Source of the DNA: Apilactobacillus zhangqiuensis
Lineage (GTDB): Bacteria; Bacillota; Bacilli; Lactobacillales; Lactobacillaceae
Length of the DNA stretch: 64,000 nucleotides
Reading direction: 5' to 3'
NCBI RefSeq assembly: GCF_019656215.1
Contig: NZ_BPLK01000004.1
Span: forward strand, 186,001-250,000
A model generated the notes under the pieces. The model did no database searches. It was not told the origin of the DNA and was given only the letters and a program-made list of their open reading frames with translations. A program made the translations under genes and the position numbers. Of the stretch, positions 53,266 through 61,670 are shown piece after piece. Each line of letters opens with the position of its first letter. Position 1 is the stretch's first letter.

Positions 53266-55002
53266 CTATTTCCAAATTAAAATGGACTTTTTAGCAAATT
53301 TTTCTTGACGCTTTTCAACATCATTATCAGACCATCCATTTGTTTTAATGTAATTATATAATTCAACATTTGATTGGAACTTAGAATCTTTTAAAGCGTT
53401 CAATACTTCTTCAATACTGTGGTCCATGGCAATATCACTGGAAATATTACCTTCAACAAGAACATAATTTCCAAGTAATTCCATAAAGTCATCAGATACC
53501 TCTTTCTCTGATCCAATATTAAGAACATTGTATTTACTAGGAGCCATTGTATCAATTCTTACTTGATCAATATCATTATCTAATTCGAGGAATTTCAATA
53601 GGAAGTATTTTAAAATCCATCCCTTTTTACCAGTACCATTACTCTTAGTTAAAATAGGGAATCTGGAACTAACGTCCTTGTCACTTACCATTAGTTTGTC
53701 ATTTAATTCCCCTAAAATATCATTCACGCTTGATAACTTTTGTTTATAAATTTTTTGAGCAATAGTTGAAAATCCAGTTTCAAGTCTGTTACTGATATAC
53801 CCACAAATTAAAGCATGTCTTACAAATACAGATAATACCTTGTACAATACTAACTTAATATCTTCATTGCTATATTTTCTGAGCTTCATTGAGAATAATA
53901 CAGGGAAGTAAACTGTAGAACCAATTTTTCTAAATAAGTCTAAAATAGAACTAATAGTTGTATCACCTATTAAATCAATATCAGATTTAGATTTTGGTAC
54001 TTTATTCGCCGCAAGATAATAATCATCTAAAGATAATAAATCATCTAAGAATGATTGAGATTTTTCATTGTTCTTTATTTCTGAACTAACTGATCTGTAA
54101 AGAGTCTTGCTTTTAACTAAATCATATCTGGATCCCCAATAAATTCTTATAAAAGAAGTTAATGCGTCAGTATCACTATTAAAAGCATCATCCAATTGAT
54201 TCCATTTGTCATTATATGCAGAAATGTTTTCGTCTTGAGACATTTGTGATAACAAGTAAGTTTTTATTATTTCAGAAGGAGCTAAATCTTTTCCTGTACT
54301 ATTTAAAGTTTCAAAAATAATAAATGCATCATCTTGATTATGTGTTTCAACAATTGAGAAAAAGAAAGAACTAGTAAAGCTATCAAACATTTTTCTTAAA
54401 GTTGAAATCATGTCAGTATAGTTATCTCTGTCACAATTGTCATTTATATACTTATTAATATTCTTATATAAATAGTTAAAAACCTTGTTAATATTCAAAA
54501 TAGGCTTTATTTTTCTGTTTTCTGGATTTAATTGATCTCTACCTTCAAATATACCTCTAAAATATTCATTAATAGAGTTATCGTCATTGTATCTTTTTTG
54601 CAATGTCAATGTAGGTAGTTCAGAATCATATCTGGTAAATTTTCTAACATCTCTCTTTATGTCTCTTAGTTCATCTGACATATCTTGGCTAAGTTCTTTT
54701 ATTTCAATTTCAGAAGCAACTTTTTTCAAAGCCGCCAAATATATACAAGAAGTGGTAATTCTTTGTTGTCCATCAATTAAGTCTTTTACATTTCCATTTC
54801 TATATGAAACAACTTGTCCAAAGAAATGAACATTTTGGTTTCCCTTAACAACTTCGATAACATCATTGAAAAAGCTTTCAGCATTTTCTTCTTCCCACGC
54901 ATAGTTTCTTTGATAAAAGGGAATATTAAAAGTATCCCCTAATGCACCTTCCACACTAATAATTTTAGATGTGGTATCAGTAAGGTCAATATTAGTTACC
55001 AT
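53266..55002 (-). CDS. DUF262 protein with degenerate HNH region
   Basis: 578 residues. DUF262 motifs IPFYQRNYAWEEE (about 28-40), HFFGQVV and LIDGQQRITTSCIYLA. The C-terminal half aligns in layout with DUF1524 (LLGNYVLVEGN, then GWSDNDVEKRQEKFAKK), but where DUF1524 has an EHIxPQ-like motif this protein has RIDTMAPSK, so the catalytic His appears lost. It probably works as a sensor or NTPase partner for the HNH-competent neighbour. SD AAGGAG. First gene of the cassette. Confidence 0.85.
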   Translation of the reverse strand: MVTNIDLTDTTSKIISVEGALGDTFNIPFYQRNYAWEEENAESFFNDVIEVVKGNQNVHFFGQVVSYRNGNVKDLIDGQQRITTSCIYLAALKKVASEIEIKELSQDMSDELRDIKRDVRKFTRYDSELPTLTLQKRYNDDNSINEYFRGIFEGRDQLNPENRKIKPILNINKVFNYLYKNINKYINDNCDRDNYTDMISTLRKMFDSFTSSFFFSIVETHNQDDAFIIFETLNSTGKDLAPSEIIKTYLLSQMSQDENISAYNDKWNQLDDAFNSDTDALTSFIRIYWGSRYDLVKSKTLYRSVSSEIKNNEKSQSFLDDLLSLDDYYLAANKVPKSKSDIDLIGDTTISSILDLFRKIGSTVYFPVLFSMKLRKYSNEDIKLVLYKVLSVFVRHALICGYISNRLETGFSTIAQKIYKQKLSSVNDILGELNDKLMVSDKDVSSRFPILTKSNGTGKKGWILKYFLLKFLELDNDIDQVRIDTMAPSKYNVLNIGSEKEVSDDFMELLGNYVLVEGNISSDIAMDHSIEEVLNALKDSKFQSNVELYNYIKTNGWSDNDVEKRQEKFAKKSILIWK

Positions 55003-55116
55003 ACAATTTTCTCCTTAGAATCTTTCTTATATAGATATATAATTATAATTTTATCATATAAATATTTATACTATAAGTCTATTTATTTACTTATCTTCTT
55101 TAATAGATAAAATAAG

Positions 55117-55623
55117 TTGGTTTTACCTTTAATAAATCCTTTTTTCCCTTTTGCATTATTGTACTCTTTCTTGTTTATTAAAAATAATCATTTTAACCAT
55201 CGAGTGCTAGTGATTGGATTAGAGCTATTCCTTCTGGAAATGTCTTTTGTTCTAATAACCACTAGACCGCACGAAAGTTTTCAGGACAAGCTAGCTAATA
55301 TAATCGGCTACACCAATCCAAATATACAGTTATTATGTATTATTGCAAGTCTAACACTATCCCCCATCATTATCGAATTATTCTTTAGAGGCTTACTCCA
55401 ATCATACTTAAAGGAAATTTTTAACGCAAAGTACGCTATTCTATTCACATCAGTTATTTATGGAGTAGCCCATTCTCTATTTAGTATCATTTCACTAATG
55501 TATTACATATTAGCTGGCATCTTATTAAGTCAATCCAGAGAGGAATCGAACGGCATTTTGGCCCCAATTATCTTCCATTGTTCGTGGGACATTGCATTCA
55601 TGTTTATGATATGGATATATTAA
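55117..55623 (+). CDS. CPBP (CAAX-like) membrane protease, short and possibly truncated
   Basis: 168 residues from a TTG without SD; an in-frame stop lies 7 bp upstream. Four or five hydrophobic segments. The Abi/CPBP motifs are partial: SPIIIELFFRGLLQ (only one Glu before xxxR), then GVAHSLFS and FHCSWD with the His. Typical family members have 200-290 residues, so the N-terminal TMs seem missing. Family roles include bacteriocin immunity and prenyl-protein cleavage. It sits beside the DUF262 cassette and is as AT-rich. Confidence 0.6.
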   Translation: MVLPLINPFFPFALLYSFLFIKNNHFNHRVLVIGLELFLLEMSFVLITTRPHESFQDKLANIIGYTNPNIQLLCIIASLTLSPIIIELFFRGLLQSYLKEIFNAKYAILFTSVIYGVAHSLFSIISLMYYILAGILLSQSREESNGILAPIIFHCSWDIAFMFMIWIY

Positions 55624-55652
55624 AAAGCATACGCTTTAGCGTATGCTTTTTA
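55622..55652. terminator. Bidirectional terminator
   Basis: AAAAAGCATACGC / GCGTATGCTTTTT. Confidence 0.8.
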
Positions 55653-55886
55653 TTTTATATTGATCCAAATGATTAAGACTAATAACAATACATCAACGAT
55701 TGTCATTATGATATTGAACCATTTAGTTCGATTGTAAAAATCAACGATTAGCATGTTTCTTAATCCGATTGGGATAGAAAGCATAGCCAATCCAGCAATA
55801 AAGATTACTACACTGTGGACGCTAAATAGTAACACTAAAATGTATAGTAAAAAGACGGTCCAAACAGTATTACTGTATTTTCTCAT
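55650..55886 (-). CDS. Small membrane protein (78 aa)
   Basis: 78 residues from the ATG after TGGAGTGATAAAC. Three hydrophobic segments (TVWTVFLLYILVLLFSV; VVIFIAGLAMLSIPI; IVDVLLLVLIIWIN). I do not recognise it. It is monocistronic. Confidence 0.55.
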   Translation of the reverse strand: MRKYSNTVWTVFLLYILVLLFSVHSVVIFIAGLAMLSIPIGLRNMLIVDFYNRTKWFNIIMTIVDVLLLVLIIWINIK

Positions 55887-56009
55887 GTTTATCACTCCAG
55901 TAAATCCTTAAAACTTATGTATAATTGCTTACTTTAAAAAATTAATTTTAAATTAAAAACTGCTTATTAAGTTTATATATCTATTAATGCAGTAAGTCAA
56001 TAAAAATAA

Positions 56010-56046
56010 AAAAAGAACTGCCAAATTTTAGCAGTTCTTTTTATTA
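56010..56046 (-). terminator. Terminator of the 243-residue gene
   Basis: AAAAAAGAACTGC / GCAGTTCTTTTT. Confidence 0.75.
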
Positions 56047-56050
56047 AGTT

Positions 56051-56782
56051 TTATAGGTCGTAACCAATCATAATGTTCTTAAAGGCATTTAAGCAACCTT
56101 TATCAATGCGTTGGTTTAAGAATCTTTCGTTAGTAATATTAGCGTTATCAAAGTATGAAGAAGACATGTTCACTTTTGGGCATAGTTCGATGAACTTCTT
56201 AATCATCTTGTCGTCAAATGAGTGTGGTTGTACATCAATGCTTAGGCCAAATTCTTCATGGTAGAAGCACATTACCATTTGTTTTAGTAATACGGTCATC
56301 GCACGATTTGGAACAGTTGTGATGTCGGATTCGACTTTTAAGACATCATAGTAACGATCAAATAATTGGTATTGAGCGTTGTATCCTTGAACAACATTGA
56401 TTCTGGCAACCTTGATATTTTCCATTGAGTAACCTGAATCTAACATGTCTTGTTCACGTTTTGATAATTCATCGCTCTTAATGTATTTGATTGGGTCAGT
56501 TCTTAGGATCATTTCCATGTTAGGAATGTCATCCTTAGAAGATGTGACTGGCTTGTAAACCATACTATTGAATTGGAATGATGTTTCTTTTGACATTGAG
56601 GCGTCAATGGTTTGAGCATTATTATAACGTGCTTGTTCTACCTCTCCGTGGTTCTTAATTACTACGTATACAATCACAGCTAAAGCAATGATAATACCGA
56701 TAGTAATCGCTAATATCGGATTAGCCACCACACATAAAAGTAAAAATACTAGCACAAACGCTCCTGAACAACCTAATCTCAT
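56051..56782 (-). CDS. Membrane-anchored protein of unknown function (243 aa)
   Basis: 243 residues. Two N-terminal hydrophobic segments (6-20 and 24-42), then a cytoplasmic region of 200 residues with KSDELSKREQDMLDSGYSMENIKVARI, given here as SKREQDMLDSGY, and a mixed alpha/beta C-terminus (VLLKQMVMCFYHEEFGLSID). I do not know the family. SD TTGGAGTG. Single gene next to the Hsp20 operon. Confidence 0.55.
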   Translation of the reverse strand: MRLGCSGAFVLVFLLLCVVANPILAITIGIIIALAVIVYVVIKNHGEVEQARYNNAQTIDASMSKETSFQFNSMVYKPVTSSKDDIPNMEMILRTDPIKYIKSDELSKREQDMLDSGYSMENIKVARINVVQGYNAQYQLFDRYYDVLKVESDITTVPNRAMTVLLKQMVMCFYHEEFGLSIDVQPHSFDDKMIKKFIELCPKVNMSSSYFDNANITNERFLNQRIDKGCLNAFKNIMIGYDL

Positions 56783-56861
56783 CTACTAACACTCCAATCA
56801 TCCTTAAAAAATCATTACAATTCCATTATAATATTTTTTCATTTTTTATGACAGAAAAAAT

Positions 56862-56893
56862 ATACAAAAAAAGAGCCATAACAGCTCTTTTTT
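56862..56893 (-). terminator. Terminator of the Hsp20 operon
   Basis: AAAAAAAGAGC / GCTCTTTTTT. Confidence 0.75.
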
Positions 56894-56896
56894 CAA

Positions 56897-57316
56897 TTAG
56901 TTGATAGAAATTGTGTGTTTTGATTCTTTTTCAGCTGATTTAGGTACCATGATATCCAAGATACCACCATCATACTTGGCACCAATTTTATCAGTATCAG
57001 CGTCAGGTAGGTAGAATGAACGACTGACATCGCTTGATGTTCTTTCGCTTCTAATCAACTTACCGTCTTCGTCTTTTTGTTCCTTATTCAAATCGTGAAC
57101 AGCATGGATTGTTAAGGTATCATTTTCGTAATTAATGTTGATATCATCCTTCTTAAATCCTGGTAGTTCTGCCTTCACTTCGAATTCGTTATCGTTTTCG
57201 ATAACATCTGTCTTCATCTTTGAGGAGTTAGCCATGTTCCTGCCTAATCCATCAAAGAAATTGCTCATTGGATCCATAAAGTCGTTGAATACATTGTTTC
57301 TTAGTTCGTTTGCCAT
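56897..57316 (-). CDS. Small heat-shock protein Hsp20 (second copy)
   Basis: 139 residues. The alpha-crystallin domain covers about 38-135 (VIENDNEFEVKAELPGFKKDD, quoted in part as AELPGFKKDDI; DADTDKIGAKYDGGILDIMVPK; C-terminal ISIN). It holds unfolded proteins for refolding. It lies 28 bp after the other Hsp20 gene, with SD GGAGGG, and shares its stress promoter. Strong similarity shows a tandem duplication. Confidence 0.95.
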   Translation of the reverse strand: MANELRNNVFNDFMDPMSNFFDGLGRNMANSSKMKTDVIENDNEFEVKAELPGFKKDDININYENDTLTIHAVHDLNKEQKDEDGKLIRSERTSSDVSRSFYLPDADTDKIGAKYDGGILDIMVPKSAEKESKHTISIN

Positions 57317-57344
57317 AAGATATCCCTCCTAATATTTGAGTTAA

Positions 57345-57773
57345 TTAGTTAATGCTGATTTTGTGTGCTTCTTCATCCTTAACTTCTTGCTTTGGTAATG
57401 TAATCTTTAGAATACCGCCATCGTAGTCGGCAGATACATTATCAATATCGATATCAGGAAGGTAGAATGCACGAGCGATATTGCTTGAAGTGCGTTCCTT
57501 TCTTAATACCTTACCTTCCTTGTTAGTGTCTTCCTTACTCAAATCATGTGTAGCATGAATAGTTAGAGTATCGTTGTTGTAATCTAGATGAATTTCATCC
57601 TTCTTGAAACCAGGTAATTCAGAGCTTACTACGTAATTATCTTCGTTTTCAATAACGTCAGTCTTCATTTGATTACCAGCAACTGAATTGAAGAAATTCT
57701 TTCCAAAGTCGCCGAAGAAATCGTTCATTGGATCAAATACATTGAAGTCTCTGTTTCTTAATTCGTTAGCCAT
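57345..57773 (-). CDS. Small heat-shock protein Hsp20 (first copy)
   Basis: 142 residues from the ATG after AAGGGGCTTTGATT. Alpha-crystallin domain with SELPGFKKDEIHLDYNND, LPDIDIDNVSADYDGGIL and a C-terminal KISIN, close to the I-x-I/V tail motif. First gene of the Hsp20 pair. Its upstream region carries a CIRCE-like and a CtsR-like element, so it is under heat-shock control. Confidence 0.95.
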   Translation of the reverse strand: MANELRNRDFNVFDPMNDFFGDFGKNFFNSVAGNQMKTDVIENEDNYVVSSELPGFKKDEIHLDYNNDTLTIHATHDLSKEDTNKEGKVLRKERTSSNIARAFYLPDIDIDNVSADYDGGILKITLPKQEVKDEEAHKISIN

Positions 57774-57842
57774 AATCAAAGCCCCTTTTCATTATTTTTT
57801 AACATTTCGTTGATAGCTATTTATTTCCTATCAACAATTCTT

Positions 57843-57905
57843 ATATTAGTCAGTATTGGTCAAATAGTCAAGAGAAAACTAGCACTTAATTTCATAGAGT
57901 GCTAA
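57843..57905 (-). promoter_or_regulatory. Hsp20 promoter with CtsR-like and CIRCE elements
   Basis: Minus strand TTGACT (57866-57871), 17 bp, TAATAT (57843-57848). The spacer holds AGTCAGT-ATT-GGTCAAA (57848-57864), near the CtsR repeat. Upstream of the -35 lies CTAGCACTT-N9-GAGTGCTAA (57879-57905), 16 of 18 CIRCE positions. Confidence 0.8.
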
Positions 57906-57920
57906 AAATACGCCTCAAAC

Positions 57921-57934
57921 GTTGATATAACAAC
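57921..57934. promoter_or_regulatory. Dyad GTTGATATAACAAC
   Basis: Third copy of the dyad seen at 12713 and 44927. It lies between CIRCE and the GH25 terminator. Confidence 0.45.
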
Positions 57935-57967
57935 ATTTATTTTTAATAAAAAATTTAAAAAAGATAT

Positions 57968-58004
57968 AAAAAAAGACGATTCTTTTCTCGAATCGTCTTT
58001 TTGA
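57968..58004 (-). terminator. Terminator of the GH25 gene
   Basis: AAAAAAGACGATTC / GAATCGTCTTTTT. Confidence 0.8.
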
Positions 58005-58013
58005 TCAAAGTTT

Positions 58014-59399
58014 TTATCTGAACATTGCACCGTAAGCCCAACCAATGAATTTGCCTTGGTAGTAAGCCTTGTAGTAGTACTTTTTCCAACCGTCTTTTTT
58101 AGCACGTTGGGTAATTTGTACCGGTGTGTATGCATATCCGGTACCGTAGTTAGTAACGTGAATGTCAGCGAATCCACTGTTACCAACGTGATTGTAGAAG
58201 TTTACCTTTGGGTGAATTCTAACAATCTTAGTAGCGTGGTACTTAGAATAAGTAACATTTGGTACCAAACCGTTGGTATTGATCCAACCTAATACCTTAC
58301 CGTTTTCTAGAACACGGTAGTAAGTACGACCATTTGAAGTATTCTTGGCTACTGAATTAATAGTAACTCGTTTAGTAGCGTAAGTATTACTCTTATGAAC
58401 GGCCTTGGTATTCTTCTTGTAACGGTTATCACCGGGGACGTGGTTGTAAATCTTCAAACCAGTTCCGCCAGTAATTGTCATTGATTTATCAACTTGAGTG
58501 TAATTAACATTTTTAACCACAGCCTTTTTGGCCTTTTTCTTTGGCTTGGTAGTAGTTATGGTGTTATTGCTGTTGGTATTAGCAGCTTGTTGGTTGGCTT
58601 GACTAGCTGCATTCTTTTGCGCTGCACTTTGCTTTTTGTTTACCTTCTTAGATGATTTATCACTCTTTGGTGCTTTAATCTTTGGTACCGCAGTAGGATT
58701 ATTGGCATCAGCAGTATCACCAATGAACCAGTTTGCATCCTTTGAAGTAAGCTTACTTGCATCTAGGTTTAGACCTAACGCATTTGAATGGAACTTGTCA
58801 GTAAATTGCCATAAAACATGTTCTCTTGCTGGTTCATTGCTTTGGTATGCGGCTAACCAGTAACCATCATAATTAGCAACTGAGCTAGCTGCATTTTGCA
58901 CCATGAAGTTGGCATATGAGTAGAATAAAATCTTACGTTGACCTACCAATGGTCTCAATGCTTTCAACCATGCATCGGTTGATTCATTGGTACCACCAGA
59001 AGTAACTGTTTGTGATTCATAGTCGTTAACGTAAAATCTTGCTCGTGGTGCACGACTGTAAAGCACTTTGGCTTCGTAAGCTGCATCGCTAGGATTTTCG
59101 TATTGGCTAAATGAATATACCCCATATGGGATTGAGTATTTGTCCATTAGATCACGATTGTGTTCAAATGTCTTGTCGGCATAGGCACTACCGTATTGCA
59201 CTCTCAAGATAACGAATGGCACTTCGTTCTTTAGTTGTTGTGCTTGGGCATCGGTAAGACTACCTTGCCATTCAGACATGTCATAAACAGTATTAGATGT
59301 GTTAGCGTTACTTGCATCAGCCATTGCTGGTACAGAGGTGCTAGCAAGCATCAGACCGATTACGGCAACAATCGAGAACCATAATCCTTTTTTTCTCAT
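58014..59399 (-). CDS. Secreted GH25 lysozyme with wall-binding modules
   Basis: 461 residues. Signal peptide (1-28, AMADAS). GH25 muramidase domain 35-235 (VYDMSEWQGSLT; YVNDYESQ has the catalytic Asp and Glu; GYWLAAYQSNE; VLWQFTDKFH). A Lys/Asn/Ala linker spans 245-300. Two SLAP/SH3-like modules follow (YYRVLENGKVLGWINTNGL; YYKAYYQGKFIGWAYG). It cuts the glycan chain of peptidoglycan, likely for turnover or competition. The only SD, GGAGG, is 44 nt before the ATG with an AT hairpin between them. Confidence 0.92.
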   Translation of the reverse strand: MRKKGLWFSIVAVIGLMLASTSVPAMADASNANTSNTVYDMSEWQGSLTDAQAQQLKNEVPFVILRVQYGSAYADKTFEHNRDLMDKYSIPYGVYSFSQYENPSDAAYEAKVLYSRAPRARFYVNDYESQTVTSGGTNESTDAWLKALRPLVGQRKILFYSYANFMVQNAASSVANYDGYWLAAYQSNEPAREHVLWQFTDKFHSNALGLNLDASKLTSKDANWFIGDTADANNPTAVPKIKAPKSDKSSKKVNKKQSAAQKNAASQANQQAANTNSNNTITTTKPKKKAKKAVVKNVNYTQVDKSMTITGGTGLKIYNHVPGDNRYKKNTKAVHKSNTYATKRVTINSVAKNTSNGRTYYRVLENGKVLGWINTNGLVPNVTYSKYHATKIVRIHPKVNFYNHVGNSGFADIHVTNYGTGYAYTPVQITQRAKKDGWKKYYYKAYYQGKFIGWAYGAMFR

Positions 59400-59448
59400 A
59401 TAAAGATATAAAGAAATTAAAAAATTAATTTATATCTTATACACCTCC
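59400..59448 (-). promoter_or_regulatory. Remote SD with bridging hairpin in the GH25 leader
   Basis: GGAGG (59444-59448) is followed on the minus strand by GATATAAA (59436-59429) and TTTATATC (59412-59405), an 8-bp stem that would loop out 32 nt. The effective distance to the ATG falls to about 12 nt or less. A stop codon in the frame upstream of this ATG rules out a nearer start. Confidence 0.6.
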
Positions 59449-59551
59449 TCTTATCGTTTTTTCATTATTTGCATATTGTAACAGAGCCGGAGGGGTAAAA
59501 GAAAGCCAATTCGATATTAAATTTTAGAAAATCTTTGTAATATTTTAGATT

Positions 59552-60862
59552 TTATAAATTAATGTTCACGGTAAAAATTGATCCGGTTGGGTGATTATCA
59601 CGGACATGAATTCGACCATGGTGTTGATCGACTATCCATTTAGCGATTGATAATCCCAAACCAGTTCCCCCAGTCTTGGAATTTCTCGACTTATCAGTAC
59701 GGTAGAATCGTTCAAATATACGCGCCTTATCTTCGTCTGGGACACCGTTTCCGGTATCTGAAACCACGATTCTTAGATTACTGTGATTCTTTACGATCTT
59801 AATGGCAACGGTCCCACCTTTAGGTGTGTACTTCATCGCATTATCGATTAAGATAACCACCAATTGTTTAATCAAATCGGCATCAATATGGCCAGTTCCA
59901 TCGACATCTACGGTATCAACAAACGACTTGTTTTGACTTGTGGCAATCTCGTTGAATGGTGACAAGACACCTTCAAAGAATGGTTTCAATTCGACATCAG
60001 AACGTTGGGCTTGAACGATATTGGAATCAGAACGCGCTAACGTCAATAGTCGTTGGGTTAAGACCTTTAGATGCTTAACCTCTTCCAAGGTCGTCGATAC
60101 CGGTTGAATCTGATCGACGACTTTATCGTTTGGTTTGGTTAGCAAGAATTCCATTTGGTTTTGAATTACCGTCAATGGCGTTCTCAATTCATGGGCGGCA
60201 TTAGAACTAAATTCCTTTTGTCTGTGCCATGAATTAATGATTGGTTTCATACTCGACTTAGATAGGTAGTAAGCAATTAAAATCGCAATTGCCCAGAAGA
60301 ATATCAAGGTCACAATCAATGCTTCGACGAAACTGTGTAGGGCAAGTAAATCAGCATCGATATTTTGCAAAATCAATACATAATTACCAGCGTATTCGGG
60401 ATTGGTGTTATCGTCGGACACCTTTAATAAAATCCCTCTAAACGTGGTCACGTAGTTGTGAGACCACAAAGTAATTTCTTCAACTTGATTTAATTTTCTA
60501 TTCTTAACGGTTAACTTACTCAATAGCTTGTAATTTCTTTGACCAAGCATCCCTCGATTAGAGATAATTCCCTTTTTATTGAAGACAATCACGTTAGTCT
60601 GAAAATCACTATTGTTGTAGTTGTTAAACGGATTAAACCCGCCGGGACGTTGATTAACACTCAATGGTCCTTCATTGGCATAGGTGTTTCTCTCAATTCG
60701 TTCTTTTTGGCGGTTCAATCCAGCATCAATGTTGGAGTAAATCGACTTTTGAAAGAAGAAGTAAACAATCAATCCTAAAATCGCAAATAAAATCGCAAAA
60801 CCAATCAGTTCCTTAATAAACAACTTAATTTGTTGTTTATGCTCTAAGATGCGATCTCTCAT
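59552..60862 (-). CDS. Sensor histidine kinase, CiaH-like
   Basis: 436 residues. TM1 about 18-38, extracellular sensor about 40-180, TM2 about 182-205. HisKA box SSNAAHELRTPLTVIQNQ, N box LVVILIDNAMKYTPKGG, G1/F/G2 in VSDTGNGVPDEDKARIFERFYRTD and TGGTGLGLSI (the first quoted in two halves: VSDTGNGVPDEDK, FERFYRTD). It overlaps the regulator gene by 4 bp. Target repeats of CiaR type lie in the divergent promoter region. Confidence 0.92.
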   Translation of the reverse strand: MRDRILEHKQQIKLFIKELIGFAILFAILGLIVYFFFQKSIYSNIDAGLNRQKERIERNTYANEGPLSVNQRPGGFNPFNNYNNSDFQTNVIVFNKKGIISNRGMLGQRNYKLLSKLTVKNRKLNQVEEITLWSHNYVTTFRGILLKVSDDNTNPEYAGNYVLILQNIDADLLALHSFVEALIVTLIFFWAIAILIAYYLSKSSMKPIINSWHRQKEFSSNAAHELRTPLTVIQNQMEFLLTKPNDKVVDQIQPVSTTLEEVKHLKVLTQRLLTLARSDSNIVQAQRSDVELKPFFEGVLSPFNEIATSQNKSFVDTVDVDGTGHIDADLIKQLVVILIDNAMKYTPKGGTVAIKIVKNHSNLRIVVSDTGNGVPDEDKARIFERFYRTDKSRNSKTGGTGLGLSIAKWIVDQHHGRIHVRDNHPTGSIFTVNINL

Positions 60863-61548
60863 TGATTAGGTCCTTCTAGCATGTAGCCGACATTTCTTAG
60901 GGTTTTGATTGGGTTTTCTCCAGAAATTTGTTTAATCTTCTTTCTTAAGTTACTCATGTATACCTCAACTACTGATAATGAAGTTTCTGAATCAAATCCC
61001 CATAGACGGTCGAAGATTTGATCCTTGGTGATAATAGTAGAAGGATTTTGCATGAAGTAGACCAATAGGTCGTATTCTTTTCCGTTTAGTTTCAATTCTT
61101 GCTTTTGGTATTCCACATAGTGGCGACCTAAGTCGACATTGAATTCGCCCACTGACAATGAATTGTTATTACCAAGACGGCCAGTTCTCTTTAACAAGGC
61201 CTTTACACGAAGGATTAATTCTTCACGATGGAATGGCTTAGTCAAATAATCGTCTGCGCCTAGTTCGAAACCATGGACCTTGTCAGCCATGGTGTCCTTG
61301 GCAGTCAAAATTAAAACGGGCATATCGATTTCGTCATCTACTCGCCAGTGTTTTAAGATATCGTATCCACTGACTTCCGGTAGCATCAAATCCAAAATTG
61401 CGATGTCATAGATGTTGTCTTGGCCCATCATTTGGCCTTCGAAACCATCGTTTACCACCGTCGTATTTCCGATTGGTGATAAGAATTGAGCCACACTTGC
61501 TGCTAAGTTTTCGTCGTCTTCGACGATTAAGATATTTAAGCCATCCAT
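60859..61548 (-). CDS. OmpR-family response regulator, CiaR-like
   Basis: 229 residues from the ATG 9 bp after AAAGGA. Receiver domain 1-115 (acidic EDDEN, phospho-acceptor in AILDLMLPE, Lys in ADDYLTKPF). OmpR winged helix 130-225 (KEYDLLVYFMQNP; DQIFDRLWGFDSETSLSVVEVYMSNL, quoted as DQIFDRLWGF). Translationally coupled to the kinase. Divergent from gtrA, with TTTAAG-N5-TTTAAG boxes between. The name CiaR is a similarity call. Confidence 0.92.
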   Translation of the reverse strand: MDGLNILIVEDDENLAASVAQFLSPIGNTTVVNDGFEGQMMGQDNIYDIAILDLMLPEVSGYDILKHWRVDDEIDMPVLILTAKDTMADKVHGFELGADDYLTKPFHREELILRVKALLKRTGRLGNNNSLSVGEFNVDLGRHYVEYQKQELKLNGKEYDLLVYFMQNPSTIITKDQIFDRLWGFDSETSLSVVEVYMSNLRKKIKQISGENPIKTLRNVGYMLEGPNQ

Positions 61549-61584
61549 ATTAATCATTCCTTTCGATTTCAATTAATTTTGTTA

Positions 61585-61643
61585 TTTAAGTTAAGTTTAT
61601 GATTGCTTTAAGATTAGTTTAATTTTCTTAAACTAGTCTTAAA
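61585..61643. promoter_or_regulatory. CiaR-type direct repeats on both strands
   Basis: Plus strand TTTAAG-ATTAG-TTTAAT (61607-61623). Minus strand TTTAAG-ACTAG-TTTAAG (61643-61627), a perfect CiaR box. Together they form a 16-bp inverted repeat with one mismatch. An extra TTTAAG is at 61585-61590. Confidence 0.7.
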
Positions 61644-61670
61644 TCATTCCAAAAAAGGAAGTGCCCAACC

